Shown: piece after piece, positions 1 through 10,660 of the stretch | How positions within the stretch are numbered: the first letter of the stretch is position 1 | Layout: each line of letters starts with the position of its first letter | Source: Dipteris shenzhenensis | Lineage: Eukaryota; Polypodiophyta; Polypodiopsida; Gleicheniales | Direction: 5' to 3' (one strand) | NCBI GenBank assembly: GCA_047967505.1 | Contig: CM106538.1 | Length of the DNA: 64,000 nucleotides | Notes under the pieces: model-generated | The model's database searches: none | Told to the model about the DNA's origin: nothing | Seen by the model: only the letters and a program-made list of their open reading frames with translations | Made by a program: the position numbers and the translations under genes

Positions 1-137
1 CTCCCCTCTAACGAAATCTCCAGGCAGATCGTTGTTTGCTCCCTACTTTGGGATTCCGTTTTCTCTGCTGCCCACTCCTTTCCTCACGACTCTCTCTCCT
101 TTCCCTTTGGCCTTCAGAGCTCCTTCACTCCACATCC

Positions 138-1255
138 TTTATGGCAGATTCAATAGACCCCGAGTTCGCTATGGGTGATCAAGATGTGAACTACCATGGA
201 GAAGATGACCAGGGTCTCTACGATGATCTAATTACGAAGAAAGCCTTCAGTGAATTCACCACTGCTCTTGATGAAAAGTTTGAGCAGGTTAACACAAATC
301 AAACGGGGTTGGCATAGCAACTCCAAGGGATTCAGACTACACTCATACTTTTGACTAGCACTATTCAGGCGCTCACGCATGTGGATGCCATGGCTTTAGT
401 GTTAGGTCCGAACATCACTCCAGATCCTTTTCTCGGAGATCAGAAGTCTCGTACCAAGGAGGTTGTTGACACTTGGTTGCACAAGTGGCAAGTACACTTC
501 CAGTTTCACCCTTACCCAGATGAGCCGGGTTTATGTCAGGAAAGGCTTTATTGTGGTGGAAGGAACTCCAACCCAAGCCTGCAACATGGATAGAATTCGA
601 AGGGGTCTTCAGGAAAGAGTTTCTGAAGAAGGAGGAAGATTACGATATCATAGGCAAGCTCAAAGCCCTCGATATGTCCAAGCTGAATCTAACTTTTGAG
701 GTTTATCTTCAGAGGTTTCCGAATTTGCAGACCAGAGCTACCAAGATGGATCCAGTGACCTTGTTAGGTTTCTTTGTGGATGGTTTGCCTGACTCGTATA
801 AGTTACAGATCAAGAACAACAAGTGTACCACGTTGCAAGAGGCCATAAATTACGCGCGCATTTATGATGATACCATGGCCAGCGCAAAGGGAACCACAGT
901 TGCTAACACAGGTGGGAAGAACAAGAGGAAGTTCTTCCAGTCTATAGACAACGCCTCCAAGAAACATTTGACTCAAGCGAAGAATGGTCGTGCCCGTTTC
1001 CTTCGCACCTTGAAGCTAAAGAAAGAGGGACGTTGCTTCATCTGCGAGGAGCGGGGCCACACTAGGAATGATTGTCCTAAGCGCAAGAACCAGAAGCAAG
1101 CGTCGGGACTGAAGCTCCAGGCGGGTCCGGGTACCAAAGCTAAGGGAGCTAATCAAGTTTCGATGACAGGTATTTCTGTAAATGTCATTACATACCCACT
1201 TTCTTGTAATTGCACTTTTAATACTTCATTATTTCGTTCCCATGATCTTTTCTGA
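138..1255 (+). pseudogene. Gypsy-A gag with CCHC zinc knuckle
   Basis: Capsid-forming Gag of the retrotransposon. The N-terminal part starts near 138 or 171, stops at 315-317 and continues in the same frame to about 535. The sequence then shifts frame; the second frame (533-1255) carries the Retrotrans_gag core, with a tryptophan-rich segment (LLWWKELQPKPATW) near 545-590. A canonical zinc knuckle, CFICEERGHTRNDC, is encoded at 1034-1075 and is followed by a lysine-rich stretch. Gag normally is one ORF of about 350-450 residues; here at least one stop and one frameshift split it. It leads directly into the protease frame. Confidence 0.85.
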
Positions 1256-1285
1256 GTTTATGGAGAAGTTAGGGACCAAAGAGTT

Positions 1286-1786
1286 CACATTCTTTTTGAC
1301 GCGGGCAGCTCTCACAACTTTGTTAATTACAAACTTGTGCAGAAGATGGGGCTGTCCACGATACTTAGCGATCACACTTATGAGGTGCAGCTTCCAGCTG
1401 GGAAGCAGTTTTGGGATCGCAAGATTGAAGCGCTTTCTATCCGAATTCAAGAATACACAGCGGCTCGTACGTGCTATGTCATGCACTTGGAGCATGTGGA
1501 CTTGTTAATCGGAATAGAGTGGTTTAAAACCCACGATATTCGGATTGGATGGAAGGAACATACACTTTCTTTTTTGAATAAGGACACCCAATTTTGTATT
1601 CAGTGTGATAATATTCCCTCTTCTCAGGGACCTATTGTATCTGCGATGCAGCTTCGGAATATATTAAACACTTCTCATTATGATGTCTATCACTGTGTTT
1701 TGATTCCGCTTTCTTCATTTGTTGTCTCTGTTAATAACAAGAATGATTTAAGTGTGGTTGAACACCGTGAATTGAGAATGTTGTAG
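1286..1786 (+). pseudogene. Gypsy-A aspartic protease domain
   Basis: Pepsin-like retroviral protease that cuts Gag-Pol. The active-site signature HILFDAGSSHNF is encoded from 1286, with the catalytic Asp at 1298-1300. A downstream LLIGIEWF stretch near 1504-1527 fits the second conserved hydrophobic motif (usually ...D/GxxWL). The frame stays open to 1786 and then ends just before the RT segment. The junction with gag is in a different frame, which may be a natural -1 arrangement or decay; the surrounding damage makes decay more likely. Confidence 0.8.
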
Positions 1787-1794
1787 ATGATTTC

Positions 1795-3231
1795 ATGGAT
1801 ACATTCCCTGCTCAACTACCGGAAGGTTTACCTCCAGAACGGGCAGTAGACCATTGCATAGATTTAGTACCTAGGGCTCAACCTATTAGTGTTCCACCTT
1901 ATAGGATGAGCCAGCTTGAGGAGGATGAGTTAGCTTCACAGCTACAAGATTATTTGAATATGGGCTATATTCGCCCAAGTAAATCACCTTGGGGAGCACC
2001 TGTCCTCTTAAGAAAGAAGAAAGATACTTCACGGAGAATGTGTATAGATTATAAACGATTGAATAAAGTGACAATTAAGAATCGATACCCACTACCTCGG
2101 TCTGATGATCTAATAGACCGTTTGGCCGGAGCGAGGTATTTCACTAAGATTGATTTGCGTACGGGTTATCACCAAATCCGTATCTATGCTAAACACATAG
2201 ATAGAACCGCATTCCGAACTAGGTACGGCCACTACGAGTTTCTTGTATTACCTTTTGGTTTGACCAATGCTCCTGCCACCTTCTAGCAAATGATGAACAA
2301 TTTGTTCCGAGATTTTCTGGGCAAATTCGTTGTAGTGTTCTTAGATGATATTTTGGTATATAGCCGAACGTTAGAGGATCACATAGGACACCTCCGGATT
2401 GTCTTAGTTATTCTAAGACAGCATAAGCTCTATGCCAAGATGAGTAAATGTGACTTCTTTATGAAGGAGATCATTTACTTACGACACAAGATTTCTTCTG
2501 AAGGTATTAGCATTGATCTGGATCGTATCCAGAAGGTTTTAGAATGGCCTATCCCTCAGACTGTGAAACAACTTCATTCTTTCCTAGGATTTACGGTATT
2601 TCTACGGAAGTCTGTGCATGATTATTCACACATCACGGCACCCCTGACAAACATATTGAAAGGTCGTGGACGCAGGTCTACCCACCCGATCTCTTAGAAT
2701 GATGCATTGAACAAGGCTTTTGAAACCTTGAAGTTAGCTATCAAGGAAGCACCCGTTCTTGCATTACCCGATCCTACTCGGCCTTATGTTTTAGAGGCCG
2801 ATGCGAGTGATTTTGCGATTGGGGCAGCTTCATTCCAAGAGGGCAGACCTGTAGCTTTTGAGAGTAAGAAGCTAGACGACACCCAATATCGTTGGCCCAC
2901 ACTAGAAAAAGAACTCTATGCAGTCGTGTATGCCCTGAAGGTTTGGAGACACTACTTGTATGGTTCGAAGTTTCTTGTATTAACCGATCATCAGTCAATC
3001 AAGTATGTGTGTGATGGGTCTGAATTGAGGGGACGGAAAGCTAGATGGGCAGAATTAATGCAAGATTTTGATTTTGAAATATGTTATCGCAAGGGTTCGT
3101 TGAATAGTGTGGCGGATGCCTTAAGTCGAGTCAAGTTTGTAAATGCTATGTCATTTACGGAAATATCCTCATACCTATTTCAATCCTTGAGAGGGCTTTG
3201 CGCAACTGATAGTCATTTCAGTTCTTATTGA
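1795..3231 (+). pseudogene. Gypsy-A reverse transcriptase and RNase H
   Basis: The RT copies element RNA into DNA and the RNase H removes the RNA strand. RT fingers/palm motifs are clear: [11 protein letters not shown] near 2035-2067, [14 protein letters not shown] near 2143-2184 and [12 protein letters not shown] ending at 2283. A TAG stop at 2284-2286 sits where the family has Gln. The catalytic box reads VFLDDILVY near 2338-2360, so both aspartates remain. A second stop at about 2695 separates RT from RNase H (2707-3231), which keeps the LEADASDFAIGA and LTDHQSIKYV motifs and ends at NSVADALSR. Two stops make the protein non-functional unless suppressed. Confidence 0.92.
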
Positions 3232-3255
3232 CAGAAAGTCCAGGATGGGAGCCCC

Positions 3256-4660
3256 ATGGTTGGCCAAGACTCAGGGATTGTGCCCCCTACGGTACAGGCG
3301 GCGGGAGGTCAGTGCATGATTAGGAACGGCTTGCTGTTCCGGAATGGAAAGATTTGTGTGCTAGATGTTCTGGAACTTCGATCCAAGATTCTCTGGGAGT
3401 GTCATGATGCTCCTAGTGCTGGACATCTGGGTATACATCAGACTCTGTCTCTTGTGAAGCATAACTTTTATTGGCCTAAAATGCGTGCATTTATTGAAAA
3501 CTATGTGGTAGGTTGCCGGGTTTATCTAGTTACGAAGGCAGAACGCCTTAGAAGTGCGGGTTTATTATAGCCATTACAAATTCCAGGTAATAAATGGGAA
3601 AGTATTTCCATGGATTTTATTACTGTTTTGCCTCGAACGCGCAAGGGTCATGACTCCATTTGAGTCATAGTCGACCATCTAACAAAAATGGCTCGATTCT
3701 TACCTACTAGAACAACTATTTCAGCTGTTCAGCTGGCTCACGAGTTTGTGGACCACTTGTTTAAGCTGTATGGTTTGCCCTCTGACATAGTCAGTCACAG
3801 GGACTCGAAGTTTACAAGTAACTTTTGGACACTTGTTTTTGAGAAGTTAGAAACTACTCTAAGTATGAGTTCCTCAGATCATGCACAATCTGATGGCAGT
3901 ACAGAGAAGGTCAACCGATTGGTTGAAGATATGCTTCGGGCATATGTTTCTAAGAGACAATCTTCATGGGAAGATTATCTACCTATGATAGAATTTGCTT
4001 ATAACAGTGCAAAGCATTCGAGTACTAGTTACAGTCCTTTTATGCTTATGTACGGGTTTCAACCTAAGTCACCAGTTATGGTTGGGTTAAAGGGAATCCA
4101 AAATGATGCGGCAAAGACCTTCTTGCAAGACATGCAGGAAATGTTGCAGTTTGCCAAGGAGTCTATTAGAAGTGCCCAAGATCGAGACAGATTTTATGCT
4201 AATAGACATCGTTCACCTAGAGAGTTCTCTGAAGGAACGACGGTTTATTTGCGAATTCCCAAGGAATCCAAGAGCCTAAGTACTGGTTTGGTTCCAAAGT
4301 TATCCCCCAGATACTGTGGTCCGTTCAAGGTTATTAAAAGAATTGGACAAGTTGCATATAGACTAGAATTGCCTCCTGATGTTAAAGTACATCCAGTATT
4401 TCATGTCAGTCGACTGAAAGAAGCATTAGGTGCGGATGATCAACTTTTTTCTCCTTAAGAAATAATAGAAGTTACAGATTTGACTTTTATTCCACACGAA
4501 CCTGAATGTATTCTTGAATTTCGTGCAGCACAGATTCGTAATAGAACTATCACGGAATACAAGATCAAGTGAAAGGATCGTGTTGAGGAGGATGCAACAT
4601 GAAAGACATTACAGAACCTCCAGAAGACATTCCCGGGTTTTTTAGCGAACTCAGCAGTGA
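3256..4660 (+). pseudogene. Gypsy-A integrase with chromodomain remnant
   Basis: Integrase inserts the cDNA. The zinc-binding HHCC region is at 3256-3570: the two His are in HDAPSAGHLGIH, but the CxxC pair is damaged, one Cys being Tyr (CRVYLV). The DDE core runs from about 3600: first Asp in SMDFI, second in SHRDSKF, Glu in STEKVNR. Stops interrupt it at 3568-3570 and 3661-3663. The C-terminal part has the VHPVFHVSRLK motif (about 4387-4420). After a stop at 4456 the translation still resembles a chromodomain (TEYKIK, then TGA where a Trp is expected, near 4570). Chromodomains guide chromoviruses to chromatin. Confidence 0.88.
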
Positions 4661-4666
4661 GTTCTT

Positions 4667-4680
4667 AGAGGAGGGGAAGT
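4667..4680 (+). promoter_or_regulatory. Polypurine tract of Gypsy-A
   Basis: The purine run AGAGGAGGGGAAGT lies between the chromodomain remnant and the TGTCATG start of the putative 3' LTR. That is the position and composition expected of the plus-strand primer. Confidence 0.7.
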
Positions 4681-4681
4681 A

Positions 4682-4906
4682 TGTCATGTGCACGGATTGG
4701 TATCCGACGTGTACTGGGTACACAAGACTAGCTTAGGTAGCCTGGGAACGCTTAGAGCTAGGCAGGCTTGATTCTCGGGTTGAGTGGCAAGGATACGAAC
4801 CAGTTAGAGGTCTTCGCTATTTTTGGCGCTTGGGGCCCGAGTCTATATAAGGGGCCCAGAGGTTCAGTTCTCAGAGAGCCGATGGGAGCAAGTTTCGTTC
4901 CCAGAG
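4682..4906 (+). mobile_element. Partial 3' LTR of Gypsy-A with TATA box
   Basis: The segment starts TGTCATGTG directly after the polypurine tract, the usual start of chromovirus LTRs. A TATATAA box is at 4844-4850, so the U3 promoter and the start of R are here. The LTR is cut short at about 4907, where sequence homologous to the RT gene at 2426 begins. No CA end is seen and there is no second LTR copy in the window to confirm the left edge. Confidence 0.6.
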
Positions 4907-5420
4907 CTATATGCCAAGATCAATAACTGTGACTTCTTCATAAGGGAAATCATTTACTTAGACGCAAGATTTCTAGGGAAAATATTAGCATTGATCTCGA
5001 TGGCATTCAAAAGGCTTTAGATTGACCAGTACCTCAGACCGTGAGACAAATTGTCTTTCTCAGGAAGTCCGTTTGAGATTATTCCAAGATCACAGTTCCG
5101 TTGACCAAGGTATTGAAAGTTTGTGGGTGTAAGTCCAATCAGCCTATCTCTTGGAATGAAGATTTGAACAAGGCTTTTGACACATTAAAACTCTGTGTCA
5201 AGGAAGCACCTGTTCTTGCACTACCTGATCCTACCTGGCCTTATGTTTTAGAGGCAGATGTGAGTGATTATGCGATTGGGACAGCATTATTCCAAGAGGG
5301 TAGACCTGTAGCTTTTGAGAGTAAAAAGCTAAATGACACTCAATACCATTGGCCCACGATGCTGTAGTGTATGCTCTCAAGGTTTGGAAACACTACCTCT
5401 ATGGCTCTAAGTTGTTATAG
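4907..5420 (+). pseudogene. Second Gypsy-A-family RT/RNase H fragment
   Basis: From 4907 the sequence aligns with 2426-2960 of Gypsy-A, from the end of the RT palm into RNase H. The RT part has an internal deletion of roughly 30 bp near 5045. The RNase H part (5101-5367) keeps PYVLEADVSDYAIG and GRPVAFESKKL, then shifts frame and ends at about 5420 after the YGSK motif. It is a second, diverged copy of the same family joined to the LTR piece, not the continuation of the first copy. Confidence 0.82.
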
Positions 5421-5576
5421 GTACCAAAATTGGGAGGCCTGTTTCAGACAATAGAGTGTGCCTTCTTGAGTCTACTTGGTATGAAATCCCTATGGCTGCT
5501 CCACCCTAAGTGCTAGTTCTTAAGCATTCACTCAAGTGGGAAGCTAAAGGTGCCTAGTTCAACAGAACAGAACAGA

Positions 5577-6000
5577 CCGTAAACTTCCTTCTCCAAGTCA
5601 CTATTGAGAAAAGCACACTTTACATCCATCTAATAAATGGGCCACTTATAGTTGGCAGCCAATGCAAGCACAGTCCAAATAGTTTCCATGCGAGTTGTCA
5701 GAGCAAAGTTCTCATCATAATCAAGCCCTTCTCACTCTGAATACCATTTGGTCGTCTTACTTTATACTCATCATCAAGAGTACCATGTGACTTATACTTA
5801 GCTTTGTAGATCCGCTTGGTTCCAATAAACCTTTCATTTGCCTGGTTTGGGCACTAGATCCCACGAGTGATTCTTTTCAATGGAAGTCACCTCAATCTCC
5901 ATTGCTTCTTGCCACTCACAAACATCCTTTGCTTCTTCGAAGATTTTATGCTCGTGAATATCTTGATTTGATCCATTACCACGTAGTTCAATGTTAGAGC
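5577..6000 (-). pseudogene. Ty1/copia reverse transcriptase fragment (minus strand)
   Basis: Read on the minus strand from about 6000 downward, this encodes the start of a copia RVT_2 domain. The motif EWQEAMEIEVTSIEKNHSW comes first, followed by LVPKP, an in-frame stop, GTKRIYKAKYK-like sequence, and MDVKCAFLNSDLEKEV near 5580-5625. The last is the conserved copia 'DVKTAFLxG.L.EEVY' motif. Homology stops abruptly at about 5577. No LTRs or other domains of this copy are recognisable. Confidence 0.82.
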
Positions 6001-6480
6001 TCAGGGTCCTTCGAGACCTTCTCTATCTATTTGAACTCTCTTCATGGAAATCTGTCACCTCGAAGTCCTCTTGGGTTTCATGTACCAGCATGGTAATCTT
6101 TTCTCATGTCTTAGAAACCATGTATCAAGCCAAGAATGAGGCAAGAGTTTCATTCCTACAAAAGGAACTTGAGAATCTAAATATGCATGAGGTGACAGTA
6201 TAAATAGTATAAGGGATCAATCTATGTGTCCATTTATATCATACTATCATTTGGTTCCCTTGTTGAAATCATCTGTATAGTATTAGAATGGCTATTGACA
6301 CAATATACATATTACTTGCCATTTTATAGATTATATACCAATAAGACTATCTATAGCACAACTTGGTATCTTTTTTAAATCATTCATTAGGTTTCGTATG
6401 AGCTCTTGCATTGTGCAAGACAATGATCTTATCCATGATCTTAGATAGCAACTCTTGAATATTGATGAGATTCTCTATAA
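6001..6480. other. No gene seen
   Basis: AT-rich sequence between two opposite-facing copia fragments. Short ORFs here lack recognisable motifs. It may be diverged copia sequence, but I cannot support that. Confidence 0.4.
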
Positions 6481-7830
6481 AAACTTGATCTCCAGGACAT
6501 TCAGTCTGCCAGAGTCCTACCTGAGTTTCCCACTTCTCTCACTTTGTCTTTGAGGAGCAATGCTCAGGCTCTTCAGTTTGAAAAGCTTGTGGGTTTGCTG
6601 TTGCAAGATGATCAGAACAAGAATAAATCTCCGTCTTCCCGTAGCAGTAATCAAGTACTTGTTGTCCAAAACAGAAGTCAGACCAAGTATAAAGGTGGGT
6701 ATGCAGACAGCTATCTAACAAGGCAAAGGATGATGTAGGCAAAGCAAAAAAAAGGAAAGATGTCATTATTGTGAAAAAGCCACATCATCATATTAGTGAA
6801 TGCAAGAAAAGATTAAAAAAAAGAGAAGAAGGAAGCTGGAATGTCAGCCTCAATTTTTAATGCTTCAAATGCTGAGAAGGGTAATGCTTCAACAAATTGT
6901 GTGGCTGAAGATTGGTTATTTCTGGTATGCCCAATCTTGAGGTCAGTTCACTCAGCGTGAGTGATACTTCAAATGCAGTTGGAAAAGAGTATCCTATGCC
7001 AACAATTCTTCAAATCCTGTGGAGGGAATTGGAAAGATTATTTTGTCATCAGTAGATTGAACTGATTTGTGTGTTCCAAATGCCCTTCTTGTTCCACAAA
7101 TAAAGAAGAGTTTGCTTTCTGTTTCTTCTTTTGATAGAAGAGGATATGCTATCACACTTGAGGAGTAAGAGAGAGAAAAAGACTACCAACACAAGACGGC
7201 AGCATGCAAAATGCTTGTGTGGCAAGAGTAACTTCAGCAATGAAAGATGCAGGATTGTGGCAAGCCAAATTTGGCATCGTGAACTATGGCAGTTTGCAGC
7301 TTTTACAAAAAGAATAATCTGGTATGGACTATCCCTACACTAAAGACCCCTCCAAAACATGTCTGTGAAAGATGCAATTTGGGAAAGATGCACAGAAATG
7401 CCTTTCTTAGGGATGGATCAGTTAGAGCTGTCAGAAAATTGCACCTCATACACACTGATGTGTGTGTTCCATGAGGACACCGTCCTTGGGAATGAACCTG
7501 TGCATTGTGACCATTATTGATAAATGTTCCATATTCACATGGGTCTATTTTTGAAGGAGAGATCTGATGTATTTATGTGTTTTCAGCATTTTGTTGCCAT
7601 GGCTGAAAACCAGACAAGGTGCAAGGTGCAGACTCTAAGGACAGACAAAGAGGGGAGTACATGTCAAATGCTTTTAATATCTGCAGGAAAAAAGCGTTAA
7701 GCACCAGTGTACAATGCCATACACACCTCAGCAAAATGGTATTGGTGAGAGGAAATATAGATCCTTGATGGAGTGGACAGATGTATGATGAAGGGCAGAA
7801 AGTTGCCTCATAAATCTTGAGGTCAGACAA
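6481..7830 (+). pseudogene. Ty1/copia family A fragment: gag end, protease, integrase
   Basis: A broken copia polyprotein. 6490-6738 encodes a gag-like stretch (LPESYLSFPTSL, LVGLLLQDD). A CCHC-like knuckle with CHYCEKA then HHISEC is at about 6756-6810, with a frame change inside. 6975-7145 matches the protease region upstream of GAG-pre-integrase, ending in the usual LLSV motif. 7265-7470 has the GAG-pre-integrase signature, split over two frames, with CERCNLGKMHR at about 7365. 7480-7830 is integrase core (TIIDKCSIFTWVY, VQTLRTDKEG). Many frameshifts; non-functional. Parts are repeated at 7937-8105 and 9370-9870. Confidence 0.8.
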
Positions 7831-7936
7831 CCATGCTAAAAGTTATATCTTTCTTAAAGAAGCTTACATTCCATGGCTCCTCATTTTGCTCCATAATGCA
7901 GTTGGGTATTTTGACACTGATGCATCCAAGCACATA

Positions 7937-8105
7937 GAAAAGAGTATCCTATGCCAATAATTCTTCATATCCTGTGGAGGGAATTGGAAAGATTATTTTG
8001 TCATCAGTAGATTGAACTGATTTGTGTTTTCCAAATGCCCTTCATGTTCCATGAATAAAGAAGAGTTTGCTTTCTGTTTCTTCTTTTGGTAGAAGAGGAT
8101 ATTGT
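7937..8105 (+). repeat. Second copy of copia-A protease segment
   Basis: Nearly the same sequence as 6977-7147, starting GAAAAGAGTATCCTATGCCAA and ending at AGAAGAGGATAT, with only scattered substitutions. It sits downstream of the integrase fragment, so it is a duplication out of normal gene order. Confidence 0.85.
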
Positions 8106-8149
8106 TGGAATATGAAGTCAACTACATGTGGCTATCATGTGCTTTTTTA

Positions 8150-9130
8150 TGGTGTTCGGTGTGCAGTATATGATGCTACACATGCCTTTACCATGATCTT
8201 GACTGCACATTGACTAGAGGTCTGTAAAAACTTGATGTTTATAACAGATGTTTGGATGATGCTGCACTTGCAGATGCACATGCCTTTGCTGTTGATTCCT
8301 CTACCATGGCAGATACTCATTTGTGGCATGAGAGGTTTGTACACCTCAACTTTGGGGCTTTGGTGAAATTATATAAGGATGGCATGGTTGTTGATCTTTC
8401 CCACATGCATATGCCCTCAAAGCATGTTTGTGAACCTTGCTTGCTCGGTAAGATGCACCGTTCTGCATTTCCCAAGGATGGAGAGTTGGTGCCTCACGCA
8501 AGCTTTATTTGGTTCATAGTGATGCTTGTGGACCCATGCGGGTTGCAGCTCTTGGGGGATTCTATTATTTTGTTACATTCATTGATGACTTCACCAGGTA
8601 CACTTGGGTTTTCGTCTTGAAATCCAAATCTGAAGTTTCTACATGCTTCCGGCATTTTATTGCCTTGGCTGAGAATGAGAGTAGGCTACACATTGCTCAC
8701 CTTAATACAAACAGGGGGAGGTGAATATATGTCAAAGGAGTTTGCTGTTTTTTTGGCCTCACGTGACATACATCACCAATGCATGGTGCCTTATACTCCT
8801 CAACAAAATCCTTTGGCTGAGTGGAAGAATAGATCAGTGATGGAAATGGCCAGGTGTATGTTGAAAGGCAAGCACTTGCCTAACAAGTTGTGGTTAGATG
8901 CCGTTATGTGTGCCAACTACATTTTGAATAGATGTCCCACAAAGGCATTGCAGACCATCGCACCTTATGAGGCTTGGACAAGTCATAAGCCCTAGATTTC
9001 TCACATGAGGAGTTTTGGATGCTTGGCATATGCCCATGTGCCTCTCAGACACGCACCAAGTTGGATGCTAAAGCTATCAAGTGCATTTTTATTGGGTATA
9101 GCTCTGAGAGGAAGGGCTATAAGCTCTACC
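8150..9130 (+). pseudogene. Ty1/copia family B: GAG-pre-integrase and integrase
   Basis: A different and better preserved copia family. 8252-8500 encodes the HHCC zinc domain: LWHERFVHLNFGAL then [12 protein letters not shown] frameshift near 8505 leads to the integrase core: [10 protein letters not shown] (first Asp), [15 protein letters not shown], then a frame change at about 8715. [10 protein letters not shown] and NPLAEWKNRS follow (the family's usual ...AERKNR, so the catalytic Glu is kept). Around 8703 LNTNRG replaces the usual LRTDNG, so the second catalytic Asp appears to be Asn. CANYILNRCPTKAL and FGCLAYAHVP lead to a break at about 9130. Confidence 0.86.
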
Positions 9131-9369
9131 AGCCCCGTACGGGCAAGTGTTTTATGTAGGCCTAGTTACAGTCAGTTAGGTCAGTTGGTACAGTTAATAC
9201 ATGCACCACATAGAACAGTTAGGACACTTAGTCTCGTTAGGGGATTTAGCCCTAGGGTTTTGTCATATTAGCTCCCCTTGAGCCTCCATTCATTGTAGCA
9301 GCATTTTCAATGCAGCAGTTCATTTTTTAGTTTTTCCAACTCATTCTGAGCTTCCATCGCCTACCCTAG
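9131..9369. other. Spacer between copia fragments
   Basis: The stretch contains short GTTAGG/CAGTTAGG-like repeats at 9165-9245. It is not recognisable as protein and could be LTR-derived, but I see no matching copy in the window. Confidence 0.35.
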
Positions 9370-10650
9370 CCAACATAAAGCCCCCTCCAAAACATGTCTG
9401 TAAAAGATGCAATTTGGGAAAGATGCACAGAAATGACTTTCTCAGGGATGGATTAGTTAGAGCTGTCAGAAAATTGCACCTCATACACAGTGATGTGTGT
9501 GTTCCATGAGGACACCGTCCTTGGGAATGAACCTGTGCATTGTGACCATTATTGATAACTGTTCCATATTCACATGGGTCTATCTTTTGAAGGAGAGATC
9601 TGATGTATTTATATGTTGTCAGCATTTTGTTGCCATGGCTGTAAACCAGACAAGGTGCAAGGTGCAGACTCTGAGGACAGACAAAGAGGGGAAGTACATG
9701 TCAAATGCTTTTAATATCTGCAGGAAAAAGGTGTTAAGCACCAGTGTACAACGCCATACACACCTCCGCAAAATGGTATTGGAAAGAGGAAATATAGATC
9801 TTTGATGGAGTGGACACATGTATGATCAAGGGCAGAAAGTTGCCTCATAAATCTTGGATGGAAACCATTATGTGTGCCACACATATTTTGAATAGATGCC
9901 CGGACCAAACCCTTGAAAACCACCACACGCTTTGAAGCTTAGTATGACAGGGAGCCCAAGATTGCTTAACCTCAGGTTGTTTGGCTGCATAGCATATGCA
10001 CAGATGCCTCAACAAATGAGAGAGAAGCTAGACGCTAACGTAGTGAAATGCATTTTTGTTGGCTATTGCAGTGAAAGTAAGGGATATTGTCTCTTACTCA
10101 GATTTTTGTCAGTAGAGATGTGGTTTTGGCAAAAAACCCAGATCTGGCTGCGTTTGAAAGACAGCTGCCAACAGGTTCACTAAAAGTAGTTGAAGGGTTG
10201 CTCCCATTGCCAGTTGAAAGTAGATTAGAACAACTAACAGAAGATCAGTATCTGCAGCTGCACAGCAGACATTTAGATGCTCCAGATCAGGATCATGAAC
10301 AACCTATAGCACATGACGATGTGGAAGAAATAGTCAGGGAAGAGAGAACATCTGTACAAGACCCAGTAGCTTATGCAAACGTTGGACAGTAAGCTGTCAG
10401 CTCCTCTTTCCAGTAGAGCAAGGGCTGATTCAAGAGGTTCAGAAGGAGCACAATATGCTGATTCAGCATGGATGACATGCAGAAGAACCTGATAGCTTTG
10501 AGGATGCTCAAGACAATGAGCATTGAATAAGAGCCATGAAAGCAGAAATGGATTCAATCCACAAAAACAAGACATGGGATTTAGCGGATCTGCCCTTTGA
10601 CAAAAAGGCTATTGGGACTATGTGACTGTATAAACTAAAGAGGAAATCTG
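9370..10650 (+). pseudogene. Ty1/copia family A, second copy: integrase to start of RT
   Basis: 9370-9870 repeats 7340-7830 closely (HVCERCNLGKMHR-type zinc motif, then integrase core). It continues further than the first copy: CATHILNRCP near 9870, the FGCxAYA region near 9980, and a linker with SRDVVLAKN at 10104. The RVT_2 entrance follows, with AMKAEMDSIHKNKTWDLADL near 10537-10596 and a YKLKRKSD match ending at about 10650. Most of RT and all RNase H are absent. Multiple stops and frame changes. The fragment ends right at the 3' end of the host gene. Confidence 0.82.
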
Positions 10651-10660
10651 ACAAAGGCCC

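Larger units (their letters stand above)
1..4681 (+). mobile_element. Ty3/gypsy chromovirus Gypsy-A, internal region (5' LTR outside window)
   Basis: The stretch reads in the order gag, zinc knuckle, protease, reverse transcriptase, RNase H, integrase, chromodomain remnant, polypurine tract, which is the order of Ty3/gypsy chromoviruses. No reading frame is open throughout: frameshifts or stops fall at about 317, 540, 1255, 2284, 2695, 3231, 3568, 3661, 4456 and 4570. The copy is therefore dead. The 5' LTR and primer site would lie left of base 1 and are not seen. The 3' LTR appears to start at 4682. Family order is established knowledge; the assignment is firm, the exact clade (Tekay-like) is a guess. 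Confidence 0.9.
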
